From Rhizophlyctis rosea (lineage: Eukaryota; Chytridiomycota; Chytridiomycetes; Rhizophlyctidales; Rhizophlyctidaceae), in assembly GCA_027596075.1 (NCBI GenBank), contig JADGJC010000017.1, forward strand, positions 186,001 to 250,000: DNA of 64,000 nucleotides. The letters run 5' to 3'. The position numbers and the translations under genes are program-made. Every line of letters begins with the position of its first letter. Positions within the stretch are counted from its first letter, which is position 1. Positions 24,495-36,846 of this stretch are shown here, piece after piece. Under the pieces are notes generated by a model, which saw only the letters and a program-made list of their open reading frames with translations, had not been told where the DNA came from and ran no database searches.

Positions 24495-27400
24495 ATGGCG
24501 GCAAGAGCTCAAAAGTTCTTCTCCACGACGAAGAAAGGTACAGAACTATGGCTACTCCCAACAGTCTCCACGCACTGACCAATCTTCGCAAACCAGGAGA
24601 GAACTTTGAGCTCAAGGCCGAGCTCAATAGCGAATACAAAGATAAACGGAAGGAGGCTGTAAAGAAAGTTATTGCCAATATGACCATCGGGAAGGACGTC
24701 AGCAGTTTGTTTGCGGATGTGGTGAAGAATATGCAAACCGAGGACTTGGAGTTGAAGAAACTTGTATACCTATACCTCATCAACTACGCGCGGACACAGC
24801 CCGAGCTTGTCATTTTGGCTGTCAATACGTTTGTAAAGGTGGCGTGTCGCTTTGACGCCTTTTGGGAAGGCTCGAAGACGTACTGACCTGGCGTATAGGA
24901 TACTGATGATGTAAACCCTCTCATTCGCGCATTGGCCATCCGAACCATGGGTTTGCTGCGCGTTGAAAGAATCATAGACTATCTGTTGGAACCTTTGAAG
25001 AAGGGCCTGCGGGTGGGTTGCTTGCCGCATCATGCACGCACGCATGGAGGACGCGAAGATTAATGTCATATCTCAGGACGAAGATCCATACGTCCGGAAA
25101 ACGGCCGCATTATGTGTCGCCAAGCTGTTTGATCTGTCTCCTTCAATTGCGATGGATAATGGACTTGTCGCAATCGTGCAGGAAATGCTGTCTGATCGGA
25201 ATCCCATGGTGGGAAACTTGACTTGCTACAAGCTTGAGTTTTAAACTAATAACAAAAGCAGGTTATCGCCAATGCTGTGGCTGCGCTTGCAGAAATCAGT
25301 GGAGCTTCCGTGAAGAAAGATGTATTTGTAGTTAACAACACAATTCTGACGAAGCTCCTGGCAGCGATCAACGAATGCACTGAGTGAGCAACACTGATGG
25401 TTTCCAACGATATTGCGCCATTGACATTGTTTCACTAGATGGGGTCAAATTTGCATCTTGAACTCCTTGGCATCATATCGGCCGAACGATGCGCGGGAGG
25501 CGCGAGAAATTGTGGAAAGGGTCATCCCACGGCTGCAGCACGCTAACGCTAGTGTCGTGATGAATGCGGTGAAGGTGGGAGTTCATGCTATCGACGATGG
25601 CAATGAGGAGGTGCTCACGAATTATGATAGGTTTTGATGATCTATTTGAATTACGTAAACGACGAGGACACGACTAAGCAGATTATTCGAAAACTGGCAC
25701 CTCCACTTGGTGCGTCGCACTCAATTTTCGATGCAGCTTCACATTTCTGACCATTCACCGCAGTAACACTGTTGTCGTCGGAGCCCGAATTACAATATGT
25801 CGCTCTCCGCAACATCAATCTGATTTTGCAAAAACGACCAGATGTCCTCAACCAGGAGATGCGAGTATTCTTTACCAAGTACAACGACCCGCCATATGTC
25901 AAGTACGAGAAATTGGAGGTGATAATCAAGCTTGCTTCAGATAAGAATGTTGATCAAGTCCTTTCTGAACTGAAGGAGTAAGTTTTGGGGTCCGAACACA
26001 CAGAGGGGTCATAGAAACTTATGGAATTTTGCAGATACGCCAATGAAGTAGATGTGGATTTCGTGCGAAAGTCGGTGCGCGCGATCGGACGATGCGCTGT
26101 CAAGATCGACTCCGCTGCTGAAAAGTGTATCAATGTATTGCTGGATTTGATCAAAACCAAAGTGAATTATGTTGTGCAGGAGGCCATCATTGTCATCAAG
26201 GTATTGTGGAGGTGGGAATATCACTTCCGGATCACAAACTAACGTTTTGGGACAGGACATTTTCCGAAAATACCCACAACGTTATGAGGGCATAATTCCT
26301 GCGCTTTGCGAGAATCTTGACACATTGGATGAGCCCGAAGCCAAGGCTTCGCTCATTTGGATTATTGGAGAGTATGCGGACCGCATCGAGAATGCTGACG
26401 AACTTTTGGAACATTTCTTGGAGAGCTTCAAAGACGAGAACGCGTTGGTGAGCGATGATATTATTCCCATGCCAATCAACTCGCATCCTAACTATGTGGT
26501 CATTGCACATGAAACAGGTGCAGCTACAGCTTGTATCAGCAGCAGTGAAGTTGTTCCTCAAGAAGCCAGGCTCCGCGCAGGAGCTTGTCCAACGAGTGCT
26601 GAATATGGCTACGCAACAAAACGATAATCCCGACATTCGAGATCGAGCCTACATCTATTGGCGATTGCTTTCATCCAACCCTCAAGCAGCAAAGGCAAGA
26701 GGAAGTTGGGATGACGCATACACGAGCAGGATATTGACAAGCTGTCCTTCTACCCCGTAGGCCGTTGTCCTATCTGAAAAGCCGCCAATTGAAGCAGACA
26801 ATGCCACCGTCAGCGAGTCCCTTCTGGACGAACTGATTCACAACATTGCTACCCTCGCGTCGGTGTACCACAAATCACCATCTTTGCTGGGCGGAACTAC
26901 ATTGGACGTGTCGACTTTGAAGGGCGAAACGTGAGCAAAAACAGTCATGGAGGCTACTTATTGTGATCGGGGATACTGATATGTTTCTTGCAGTACATTG
27001 GAAATGGAGGCGGAAGAACCGGAGGTGGATGCGCGCACTGTAGCGCAACAAGTCAACACCGCTGTTGGTGGTGGCATTGAAAACTTGCTTGATTTGGACT
27101 TTGGCGGCCCATCGACATCAACACCAGTACCGGGAGGGGCGCCTTCTAGTCTAACACCCCAGAAGAGTAATATCGATGATCTGCTTGGACTAATGGATTC
27201 GGAACCGGCGGTTTCTACACCTCCTTTCGGAACTCCAACATCAGGCTTTGGCGGGTTTGATTTTGGACGTCCAGCGGGCGCATCGGGGCAAGCTTTGTCG
27301 TTCCCGAAGGAGTCGCTGCTTACGAGTGCTAATGCGCAGGGTCTGGAGTTGCAAGTACGTTCATGCGATATTGCCATGTGTTGTGTTCGTCAAATTGACG

Positions 27401-27789
27401 ACGTGTGACTTCAAGGGTGCATTTGCACGTAAGAACAACCAGCCATATCTTGAGCTGACATTTGCCAACCGAGGCGGGGCACCGATGTCAGACTTCGCAA
27501 TACAGTTCAATGTCAACAGGTGAGTAAGGACCGGGTTGGTTTTGCAAGGATAATCGTGCAAACTTCTAATATTTGTGCATGTCAAAGTTTTGGAATCGCG
27601 CCAGCCGCAGCACTCCAAGTTCCATCTCCCCTTGCACCGGGCGCGAGTGCCGACGTTTTATTACCGCTAAATACGTCGGGAGGGGTGCAGCAGATGGAGC
27701 CGCGGAATCTGATTCAGATCGCGGTGAAGAACAACGTAGGGGTGTATTATTTCCAGATGATGGTTCCTGATGGAGTAGTGAAGAGTTGA
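24495..27789 (+). CDS. AP-1/AP-2 adaptor complex beta subunit (beta-adaptin)
   Basis: Large subunit of a clathrin adaptor; binds dileucine cargo partners and clathrin at the trans-Golgi/endosome or plasma membrane. ATG at 24495 ([16 protein letters not shown]). The trunk is textbook: [156 protein letters not shown]. The hinge carries a likely clathrin box, [10 protein letters not shown] (27,080-27,110), and IDDLLGLMD. The ear sandwich domain ([20 protein letters not shown]) follows, and the protein stops at [19 protein letters not shown], 27789. About 13 introns. It lacks the C-terminal platform half of the animal ear, as in several fungal AP-1 betas. AP-1 versus AP-2 cannot be settled by eye. 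Confidence 0.93.
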
Positions 27790-28610
27790 GGTGCATGAGA
27801 GCACATGGATGCTATATTTGTGCAAATTTGGTTGTAGTGGGGAAATTGGTACTGGGGAAATTAGAAAACAATCACTCGTGGCGCTACAGATGTGAGCAAA
27901 ACTGTGCCCTTGATTTAGCATGACTGTGCTTTCATGGCACGGTGACCACGTCATGAATCGAGTTTGGATCGGAGAAGCCATCACCGTCCGATCATTGATC
28001 CTGCGCCCAACCGGGCCCGACTCCAAAGAACGGGAACGGGGCTCCGATGGTGGTCAAAATCCCATAAATCGGAGCAGACACCATTTATTTAGGCTTTCTT
28101 TTCCCGGTATTTGGCCGTCTTTCCGCACGTGAAACAGTGGGCGCCAAATTTTCGACTCAGCCCCAAGTCTATGACGTACACTCCTGCTGTCGTGTTACGG
28201 TCACTCCGAGGCGTCTTCATTGAAAACCCCAGGGCCCAAAGGAAGGGGACGCAGCCACTGAAACCCATCACACGCAGATCCCTCATCATCATCCTCAAAG
28301 ATATCAATTCAGGAAATAGGCTCTGTAAACAATTGGAAATAAGCCAGTAATCCGGAGTTCCAAGTAAAGATAATTGAGTTGTGGCGACACCCGTTTCCGT
28401 CGTCGTGCAAACGGATGTGACCTGTGGGAATAGGCTGAAGGCTTGAGGTGTTTTCGCGACTGTGAGCCACATATTCCAGGGTAGGGGGAAAACTGTTTGT
28501 TTTTCTTTACTATCTCGCAATCAGTCTGTCCACAGTGTCAACGGTCACTTCCATATCATAATTTTCCAAAGACGCTTACCTCGTCATTCACGCTGGCCGC
28601 ATGCACGGCC
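27790..28610. other. Spacer before the histidine kinase
   Basis: 820 bp between two plus-strand genes. A minus-strand open frame (28089-28520) ends with CFTCGKTAKYREKKA but begins with a non-ATG codon and resembles no family I know. Probably terminator plus promoter. Confidence 0.4.
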
Positions 28611-31600
28611 ATGTCGTCCGGCGCAATTCCTTTGACGGACTTCTTGGATAGCGTAGAGGAGCCAGGTTTTCTTTTCCAGTTCACTCCAACAGAACGCCTA
28701 CCAACGATTGTGCACGCAAATGTTTTCGGTCGGTCGCTACTGATCTCCACTGACAGTAAGCCTGCAGCAGACGCACGTGGTCGTTTGGAAGAACGGCTAA
28801 AAGCTGTCGGACCAGCATCGAAACTCGAGCAATGGCTCCTTGCCTTGCCGACCGGTGGTGCGAAGAAGTTTGAAGGGACTTATCTGCCTTCGGAAAAGGG
28901 AGAAAGCAGTACGACGAGGACGTTTGAGAGAATCACTTTGAAAGCTACTCGCATAAAATCAACGGATTACTACGTCGTATTGGGAACGCTGAGCCAGATG
29001 GATCAGCAGTACGAGGCACAACGGTTTGAGACTACCCTCGCTGGCGGTGGTGGGATGGGACGGATGTTGCGGGAATACGATTGGGCAAATACGCCGCTTG
29101 GGCCCATCTCTTCATGGCCTCAAAGTTTATTGAGTGTGGTGTCACTTGTCATGGCGTCGTCCTTCCCGATGGCGTTGTGGTGGGGTCAGGATCTTACTTT
29201 AATATAGTAAGTAGGAAATCTGCCGGTGGTCGTCTTGAAGGGTAGCCGAGGTTATTAACTGTTACCTTTTTCGTCATTCAGCGGTGATTCATACCTTGAC
29301 TGTGCGGGGCAGAAACATCCCGAACTTTTTGGTAAAACTGGAAAAGAGGGATGGAAGGAGGTAGGAACTTATGTTGCGTGTCGTTCGCTTGTAGACTGAG
29401 GGCTGATATTTAATTTTCTCAGCTCTGGCCGGATGTTGGTAAGTTTAGCTTCGTTGAAGGTTGCTTCATTGAAGGTCGCTCATATCTTGTTGCATATTTC
29501 AATCATTGACTGTGGCATCTGAACTTCTTTCAGAACTTTTGGCGAGACGTGCGCTTGCAGGGGAATGTTGTTTCATGGAAGATCAAATGCTACCGATGTT
29601 CCGGCACGGTTTTGAAGAGGAAACATATTTCACGGTTTGTCACCATCATGTTTGACCACTGGTTCAACTCGACCATTCACGTGGAATTTCTATTACGCAA
29701 TGCAGTGGGCGTACATCCCCATACGGACGGAAGACGGTTCAATTGGAGGATTGCTCAACCCAAGTATTGAAACGACCGCACGGGTACTAGCAGAGCGAGG
29801 CCTGTTAACTCTTCGAAACTTATCTACGGCGACGGGTAACTATATCAAATGGATTCTTGGCCATAAAGTGCTGCATCCTGACTTTCTCCATTGAACAGCA
29901 ACCGCGAGAAGTATAAAAGAAACCTGCAGTGCCGCGATTGAAACCTTGGCGGCAAACGAGAAAGACGTCCCATTCGCGGTGCTGTACACATGTTCAGAAC
30001 AATCAGGTCAAAATGGAGAACATATCATCAGATTGACACTTCAAGACACTCTTGGGGTAGTACGAGGCACCAAAGCCGCACCAGAAGAAGTTGTCATTGA
30101 CACCAATGGTAACATGACTCCCTCCGCCACGTGGCCTTTTGATGAAGCATATCGATCACAAAATAACGTGGAAGTACCCAATCCGGAAACGCTGGTCGGT
30201 TCGGAAGTAGCCAGACGTGGATGGGGAGATCCTAGTCGACTTGCGGTTGTTTGCCCAATACAGACCTTCACGGATAAGCGGCATCTTGGTTGTTTAGTCA
30301 TTGGTCTGAACCCCCGGCGTCAGTACAACGACACGTATCGCACGTTTTTGGAGCTTTTGACGGGCCAGCTTGCGGCGTCGTTGGTTGCCGCCAGGGGATA
30401 TGAAGAGGAAGTGAAACGAGCGGAAGGCTTGGCGGCGTTGGATAGAGCGAAAACGGCATTTTTCTCGAGCATCAGCCATGAATTGCGTATGCGCTTTATG
30501 ACTCGTGACAATAGTTTGCGAATTTTACTGACAGATGTAACTCACAGGAACTCCGCTGACGCTAATGCTGGGTCCGTTGGACGATGCCTTGAGTGATACA
30601 TTTGAGCCACTTGCACAGAATCAGAGAATACGCTGTTCCATGGTTTTGCGCAATGCGCAGAGGCTGCTACGACTTGTCAACTCGCTATTGGATTATAGTA
30701 AAATTGAGGCTGGGCGGTTGCAGGTATGAACATCCAACTTCGGGTGGATTATAGTGGTATTTCGACATATGACAAGACCTACAAGGGACCGTGCCGGAGT
30801 TATAGGCCGAAGCATCTTACACAATTCTACTAGGCATCATATCGACAGACGAGTCTCGGTCGCCTGACGGCGGATCTTGCGAGTGTTTTCCGTTCCGCGA
30901 TTGAGAAGGGCGGTGTTAAGTTCAAGGTTGCTTGCGAAGAAGATCTGCCGCCGGTGTGGGTGGATACGGATATGTGGGAAAAGATTGTGTTCAATATGAT
31001 TGGGTAGGGAGACATGAATTCTATTATTGTTCACCGAAACAAAAACAACTCACACCGTCTTTGTAGCAACGCCTTCAAATTCACGTTGAGCGGAAGTATA
31101 ACGGTGGTGCTTCAATCTTCCCAGGATCGTCGTACGGCGGAGTTCTTCGTCAAGGATACAGGGGTGGGCATTCCCAAGCATGAGATCCAGCGCATCTTCG
31201 AGCGGTTTCACAGGGTTGAGGGGCAACGAGGCAGAAGTTTCGAGGGGACCGGGATAGGGTTGTCGCTAACGAATGAACTAGTGAAGTTGCATGGGGGGAC
31301 CATCGACGTCACTAGCGACGGCGTAAATGGGAGCACATTTCGCGTATGCCTGCCTTTCGGTTGCGCCCACCTGCCGCAAGATCGGTTGATCATATCGGAG
31401 AATCCGGAGGAGGATGACAAGGATATGGATCTGACGTATGGGTTGGCTCTGGTGGATGAAGCGAGGAGGTGGTTAACTTCGGACGATGATGAGTCCTCTA
31501 GTGTGTCTGCGGAGTCCGTGAGCAGCGCGGCGAACGAGACGGTTATGGCGGCGTCATCCGGGATGAGAATCTTACTGGCGGATGACAATCGTGACATGCG

Positions 31601-34600
31601 GCGATATGTCGTGGCGATATTGCGTCGCTGGTGGCACGTTACTGAAGTGAAGGACGGTCTCGAAGCGGTGGAGATGATCAAGAAGGAGCCCTTTGATCTT
31701 GTCGTGTCGGATATCATGATGCCGAACTTGGATGGGTTCGGACTTTTGAAGTATTTAAGGTCGAGGCAGGAGACCCGGTTCATTCCGGTGATATTGCTGA
31801 GTGCGCGGGCGGGGGATGAAGCAAGGGTGGATGGGCTGAATGCTGGCGCTGATGATTATTTGATGTATGTTAATGTTGGATATGCGTTCGCAGACATAAA
31901 CTTACCTTGTTATGATCCTTCTAGGAAACCGTTCAGTGCGAAAGAACTGGTGGCTAGGGTCCGCACCCATCTTGAGCTGGGCAAGCTGCGGGCTGAGTTG
32001 GAGAGGCGGGTGGATGAGCGAACGAAGGAGTTGGGAGAGAGCGAGCGAAGATTTAAAGAGGTTTCCGAGCTCAGCCCGGTCGGGATTTTCAGGACTACCA
32101 CAGACGTGGGTATTCAGAAGTGTTCAATTTTCATCATTCAAAACCCAAGCAACCTGAGTCGACATCTGATTTCCTCTCATCATCAGGGACGCTTTACTTT
32201 CCTCAATGAAAGATGGTGGGACATCTCGAAACATCCGCGGGATCAAGATCCGGAGGCAACGCACTTTCTTCAGAGGTAGGCAGCATAGTTTGACTTGAAA
32301 TCCCCCCTCCAATTTGGAATTGCGCCCACATCAAGCAAAAATTTTCGTCCATAGCATACACCCGGACGATAGAGATTTTGTAACTAGGCTTTGGCAGAGC
32401 TCTATGGATGAAGCGAAACGTTTGCACGTTGAATTCCGTTGGCTTAATGATGAGAAGGGGGAGCGGTGGTGCTTGGGGGAAGCGCTTGTGCAGTATGATG
32501 ACGATGGACAGCACATTGGGGTAAGTTTTGAGAGTTTGTGGTTTTCCATCTCAGCTGATGTTGAACCGTCTGTTGTTAGTTCATTGGTGCCATCACAGAC
32601 ATAACGTCTCGCAAGATCTACGAACGCGAGACGCTTCGTGCAGCAGAGTTTGCCGAACAACAGCAGCGACAGAGGGCGGAGGAAGCTGAGGAGGTTCGAC
32701 GTCAACAAGAGCTTTTCATAGATATGATCTGCCATGAGCTGCGGAACCCGTTGAATGGTGGGTCCATGGGTTTCGTTCATATTTCACTCTTCAATTCTGT
32801 TCTCACATGGTGTGGAATAGGAATTTATAATAATGCTGACCTTCTCAACGAACGACTACAAGCGATGCAGCGAGATCTGCGGCATTTGCAGGTGTTGGTG
32901 TCGCAGGCGGACCAACCGAAGATGTTGGAGGACGCCAATCGGTTGTTCAACCATATGCTGAAGGAGCTTGTGCATGATTTGGAAGCTGTTGAGATGATTA
33001 GCCTTTGTGCGAAACATCAGAAGGTGCGTCTGGCAGTGGATGGCGATGTTTAATAATCATCGTCCTAATGGTTATTGGCCGCAGACAATCGCAGACGATG
33101 TTTTACATATGTCGAAGATCAGCATGAACTTGCTGGTCCTTGCTCAAGTTGACTACCAGCCTCGGGTGGAGATTGCCAATATCTTGAAAATGTTTGAGGT
33201 AAATGTTACTGAAATGGACACGTTTTCTTTGTCGATGTTGACACCAATGACATAGACGGAAGTTGCCGCCAAGAACATCATGTTGGAGCTCAAGTTCAGT
33301 AGCAATTTTCAACGTTTGAACATTGAGTGGTTGCGCGGTGATCCAACGCGGCTTGCACAAGTCTTGTAAGGCTTTGTCATGGAATGTTTTCAACCTTATC
33401 AAATCCAGAAGAACTTATTTTCCATTTGTAGAATCAACTTCCTAACCAATGCTATTCGGTTCACTGAGAAGGTCGCCACTGCCCGTAACATCGTGGTGAC
33501 AGTGGACGTTTCTTTCATCCCACCGGCGAAACCTGATACCCCCGCGCTTGACGCAGCCAGGCGCGATATTCCTTCACCGTCTGAGCCACATAATTATCTT
33601 ACTGCCGGACATGCTTCTGATGACGAAGAAGCTGATACGTGGTCAACCATATCGACCCATACTATTACCCTTCGACAATCGAGAGGCGCCCGCGATAATC
33701 CACCCACTCCTTCCGAAGACGACCGACCACCGAACAATCATACCCTTTCTTCCGATAGCATACCCTTGCCCTCCGCATCACCCCCCGGCGAAACCAATGG
33801 CAGCGCCGCGGAGACAAGTAGTGGTGTTTATTTGATCATCTCTATCAAAGACAGCGGGGTTGGAATGACGCTAGAGGAACAGCGGCAACTGTTCCGTCGT
33901 TTCGCGCAAGCCAGTCCAAAGACGTATGCCGAGTTTGGTGGATCTGGGCTTGGATTGTTCATCAGTAAGCGACTGGTAGAGTTGCAACATGGTGATATCC
34001 TTGTGGAGAGTGTAAAGGGACAGGGGACGACTTTCACGTTTTATATATTTTGCGAAAAATGTGTTAAGGAAGCGGTGCGGGCGGCTATTGCTGGGGAGGA
34101 GGGAGGAGGAGAGGGAACGTCGTGTATTACGGAGATTGGAGAAGCGACGGTGCCGGTGCGGGCAGTGCCTGCGTCAACGATAGGATCGGAGTCGATCAAG
34201 TCGCCCGAGTCGCCGGCATCTGTTGCGTCATCAGAGACATCGTTGGGAGCGGTGGCGGAACAGCGGGAACATAAAGGCGGGATGCATCTGTTGTTGGTTG
34301 AGGTAAGTCACGTTATGTCATCTATGTACTTCGTATTGCAGATGATTGAAAACGCATTCTCTTTGCAGGACAACGTCATAAACCAGAAAGTACTCAAACG
34401 GCAGCTGGAACTTCTCGGTTTCTCCGTAACAGCAGCCAACCACGGCGCGGAAGCCCTCACATTCTTGGAAGCCTCAGTCGAGGCGGGAAATGATAGCCCA
34501 GGCGCCCCGTCGTATAGTCTGATATTGATGGATTTGGAAATGCCGGTAATGGACGGCCTGGAATGTACTGCACAGATTCGGGATTGGGAGGCGACGGGGA

Positions 34601-34856
34601 AATTGTCACGACGGCTGCCCATCATTGCTGTTTCTGGCAATGCGAGACAGGAATATGTGACGCGGGCGATGGATGCTGGGATGGATGATTTCGTAAGTTT
34701 TCTCTGCTTTTGATGCCTGTCGTCTCTTCGAACTGGAGGTTTGCATGTTTGCTAACATGATGATCATAGGTAACGAAGCCGTACAGTAAAAAGGTACTGG
34801 AAGAGAAGATTACAAAGCATGTGTCTGGGGAAGGCGTCGTAAATAGTTGCTTATAG
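28611..34856 (+). CDS. Double hybrid sensor histidine kinase (PAS-GAF-HK-REC-PAS-HK-REC)
   Basis: ATG 28611 (MSSGAIPLTDFLDSVEEPGF); about 1,700 residues, more than 15 introns, stop 34856. Order: PAS-like N-terminus with DWANTPLGPISSWPQSL and FPMALWWGQDLTLIY (29,070-29,215); GAF-like region (29,930-30,400); first HisKA with FFSSISHELRTPLTLML (phospho-His, 30,460-30,570); HATPase with NAFKFT, DTGVGIP and GTGIGLSL (31,060-31,270); first receiver with LLADDNRDMRR, DLVVSDIMMPNLDG (phospho-Asp), ILLSARAG and DYLM-KPF (31,560-31,930); coiled coil; PAS (32,050-32,610); second HisKA FIDMICHELRNPLNG (32,710-32,757); second HATPase NFLTNAIRFTE, DSGVGMT, GSGLGLFISKR (33,430-33,980) with a long Ser/Pro/Thr insert; second receiver LLLVEDNVINQKV, LILMDLEMPVMDG (phospho-Asp), IIAVSGNA, DDFVTKPYS. 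All phospho-acceptor residues are present, so a multi-step His-Asp relay to an HPt protein is expected. No transmembrane segment seen: likely a soluble sensor. Ligand unknown. Confidence 0.92.
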
Positions 34857-34955
34857 ATCTTAGTTTTGTCCTCGTTCGTCTTTTTTGTTGTCTTCATATG
34901 GTTTGGCTATGTTATCTTTCCTTCTTTGTGTATAGTTTAGACCGTACCATGTATA

Positions 34956-35772
34956 TTGTTGAACATAGGAATTTGGATCAGCCCCATTAGAAGCGGGCAA
35001 CGATGTTCTCAAACCCCGCTTCGTCGACTACATCAACAGTTGCTGGACCCTGATGACTCCAGCGTAGAGCACGGCCAGAACAAAACCCCTAAGAAAGCGG
35101 CAGCATGTCGGATCTCGAATGCAAGACCTTACCCCCACTCCGGCACATTCCGCAGAAAGATTATATCGGCAGTCAACATCGATCAACCGCCGGTAGAGAG
35201 GACCAAATCCCTTTCTGCTTCGCCCACCCCGATCAAAACCGAGGAACTGGAAGCATTCGCCGGTGATGAGCTGATGGCGGAAGGGATGGTAATGGTCGTT
35301 CACTCACAATCCGTTCAAAATCACATTCCCGTTTCCCACACCTCAAGCGCGGCGTCCTACATTTATGCAGAGGATGACATACAGCCACATGTCACACCGC
35401 CCATGACCTTGCGGGCGGTCGTGGAACAGGCAATGAAAGAGCTCGAGGGCGCTCCTCCGTCAGAATTCGATGCCGTGAGGTATGTTTCGGAATGTTGGGT
35501 TCTTGCAGACGGTGGCAATTGACAGCATGATCCATAGAGTCATGGGCGACACTCTTTCTGGGTATGCCTCCTACGGAGCTACAACCCATTCGGCTCTGTA
35601 TGATCACGTAAAACCTTTTCTGGAAAAGAAACTTGGGGGGGAGTGGGAATCGCAGTGTGTCGTGAATCTAACGGACGAGGAGAGGAACTTCCTTTTGCCT
35701 GAGGGGATGAGAGTCGCGTTTACGGAGCATGTGCGATGCTTCCGTGACTGTGCCGAGCTAGCAGCACCGTGA
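34956..35772 (+). CDS. Unrecognised gene, two exons visible
   Basis: Exon frame SLSASPTPIKTEELEAF...TPPMTLRAVVEQAMKELEG to 35,480, then a consensus intron (donor 35,480, acceptor 35,538) and RVMGDTLSGYASYGATTHSA, LYDHVKPFLEKKLGGEWESQ, LTDEERNFLLPEGMRVAFTE, ending AELAAP, TGA 35772. The second exon looks like a compact folded domain. The first exon is Ser/Pro-rich and has no ATG in frame before MAEGMVMVV (35,275), so an upstream exon may exist in the 100 bp after the kinase gene. The open frame itself starts at 34956 with TTG. Family not recognised; I considered a dynein light chain of Tctex type but the signature is missing. Confidence 0.5.
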
Positions 35773-36846
35773 AGTGATCAAAACCATGTATCAGTAAAAA
35801 AAAAATATTGTCTATCATGACAATTGATACCGTTTGGACTGTATACTGCGAGCACTCTGCTTCCGCCCATCATGTCCGAAGCGGGTTTTTGGATGTCCTT
35901 CCTCTCAGGGTCGCCTTTGATCAGCGCCAAAGTAATGCCTACTTACACAACTTGAGAATCATTTGGGACTGCACCCAAGGTCAACAAGATCCAGAACGGT
36001 CACATTGCAGCGGACAACTGTCAACGTGCTCTCACCCTCCCTACCATTGACTGGGGTGGTACTACCCCTGACGGTATCAATCACCACCTCCGCAGACGTC
36101 TCAAAAAACGCCAACTCCTCATCCTCGAGAAGAACCGCAACCGCGTCAACTACAACCGCAAGGTCGTCCATCACCTCACCACCAACTACCAATACATCCA
36201 CGGATCTGAATTTCCAGTGGAAGATATGGTGCGGAAACAACCTGGACAACACCTCCACCGTACCAATGGTCGGGCTATGAAGTGATGGCAGCACGGTAGA
36301 TTCAAGTCTGCGTTGAGGGACAAGATGGAGTTGTACATAGGGTTGATAGTAGGGTTGGATTGCGAAGCATACAGCACGCAGACTTGGTGGTGTGGGAGAC
36401 CGAACAAGGTGGGAGGGGGGGGTGAAGGAGTATCACTGTCGTCATTGCGGTTATGTAGTACATAGAGATGTGGGAGGTGCACGAGGTATTGGGCTCAAGG
36501 CGGGACCGGCGAACTACACATGGGTAGGAGATGGTGCTAGTTCCATCCAACACTTTACATAGTTTAAATAGTTTACAATAGGTACGGTATAGCCTTTAGA
36601 TGTTAAGGGAGTTTTTCGTCCCTTAAAGGAGTTTTTGGGAACTCCGGCATGACCCCTTGTAGGTCTTTGTCATATGTCGAAATACCACATGTGTACGTTG
36701 GATAGCCTTCGGTTATGTGATAACGGCAATACGGACTCCATCGATTGATGCCAATCATTAAAATCATTGCACTCTACATAACAAGAAAAGATCCCCAACA
36801 TTTTGTCTAAGGGATTTGATACGTAACGACTTACTGATGAATCTAT
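35773..36846. other. 1.1 kb spacer between convergent genes, ambiguous open frames and hairpins
   Basis: 35,958-36,280 is open on the plus strand in two frames at once: one Ser/Thr-rich (TSADVSKNANSSSSRRTATA), one basic (GINHHLRRRLKKRQLLILEK), both ending near 36,280. Neither has convincing start or splice context. Two adjacent inverted repeats lie at 36603-36645. Confidence 0.4.
36603..36645. terminator. Two adjacent hairpins between convergent genes
   Basis: ttaaggga/tcccttaa (36603-36610 with 36619-36626, 8-bp stem, 8-base loop) is followed at once by ggagtt/aactcc (36628-36633 with 36640-36645). Placed between the 3' ends of two convergent genes, 200 bp from the GluRS stop. A role in 3'-end formation is a guess; fungal Pol II terminators are not normally hairpins. 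Confidence 0.35.

Noticed and set aside
28089..28520. 143-codon minus-strand frame with CFTCGKTAKYREKKA end
   Set aside because: Start codon is not ATG and no family resemblance; a single C-x2-C is weak. Left as unsupported.
34956..35772. Tctex-type dynein light chain
   Set aside because: Length and position of helices are loosely similar but the conserved strands and terminal motifs are missing.
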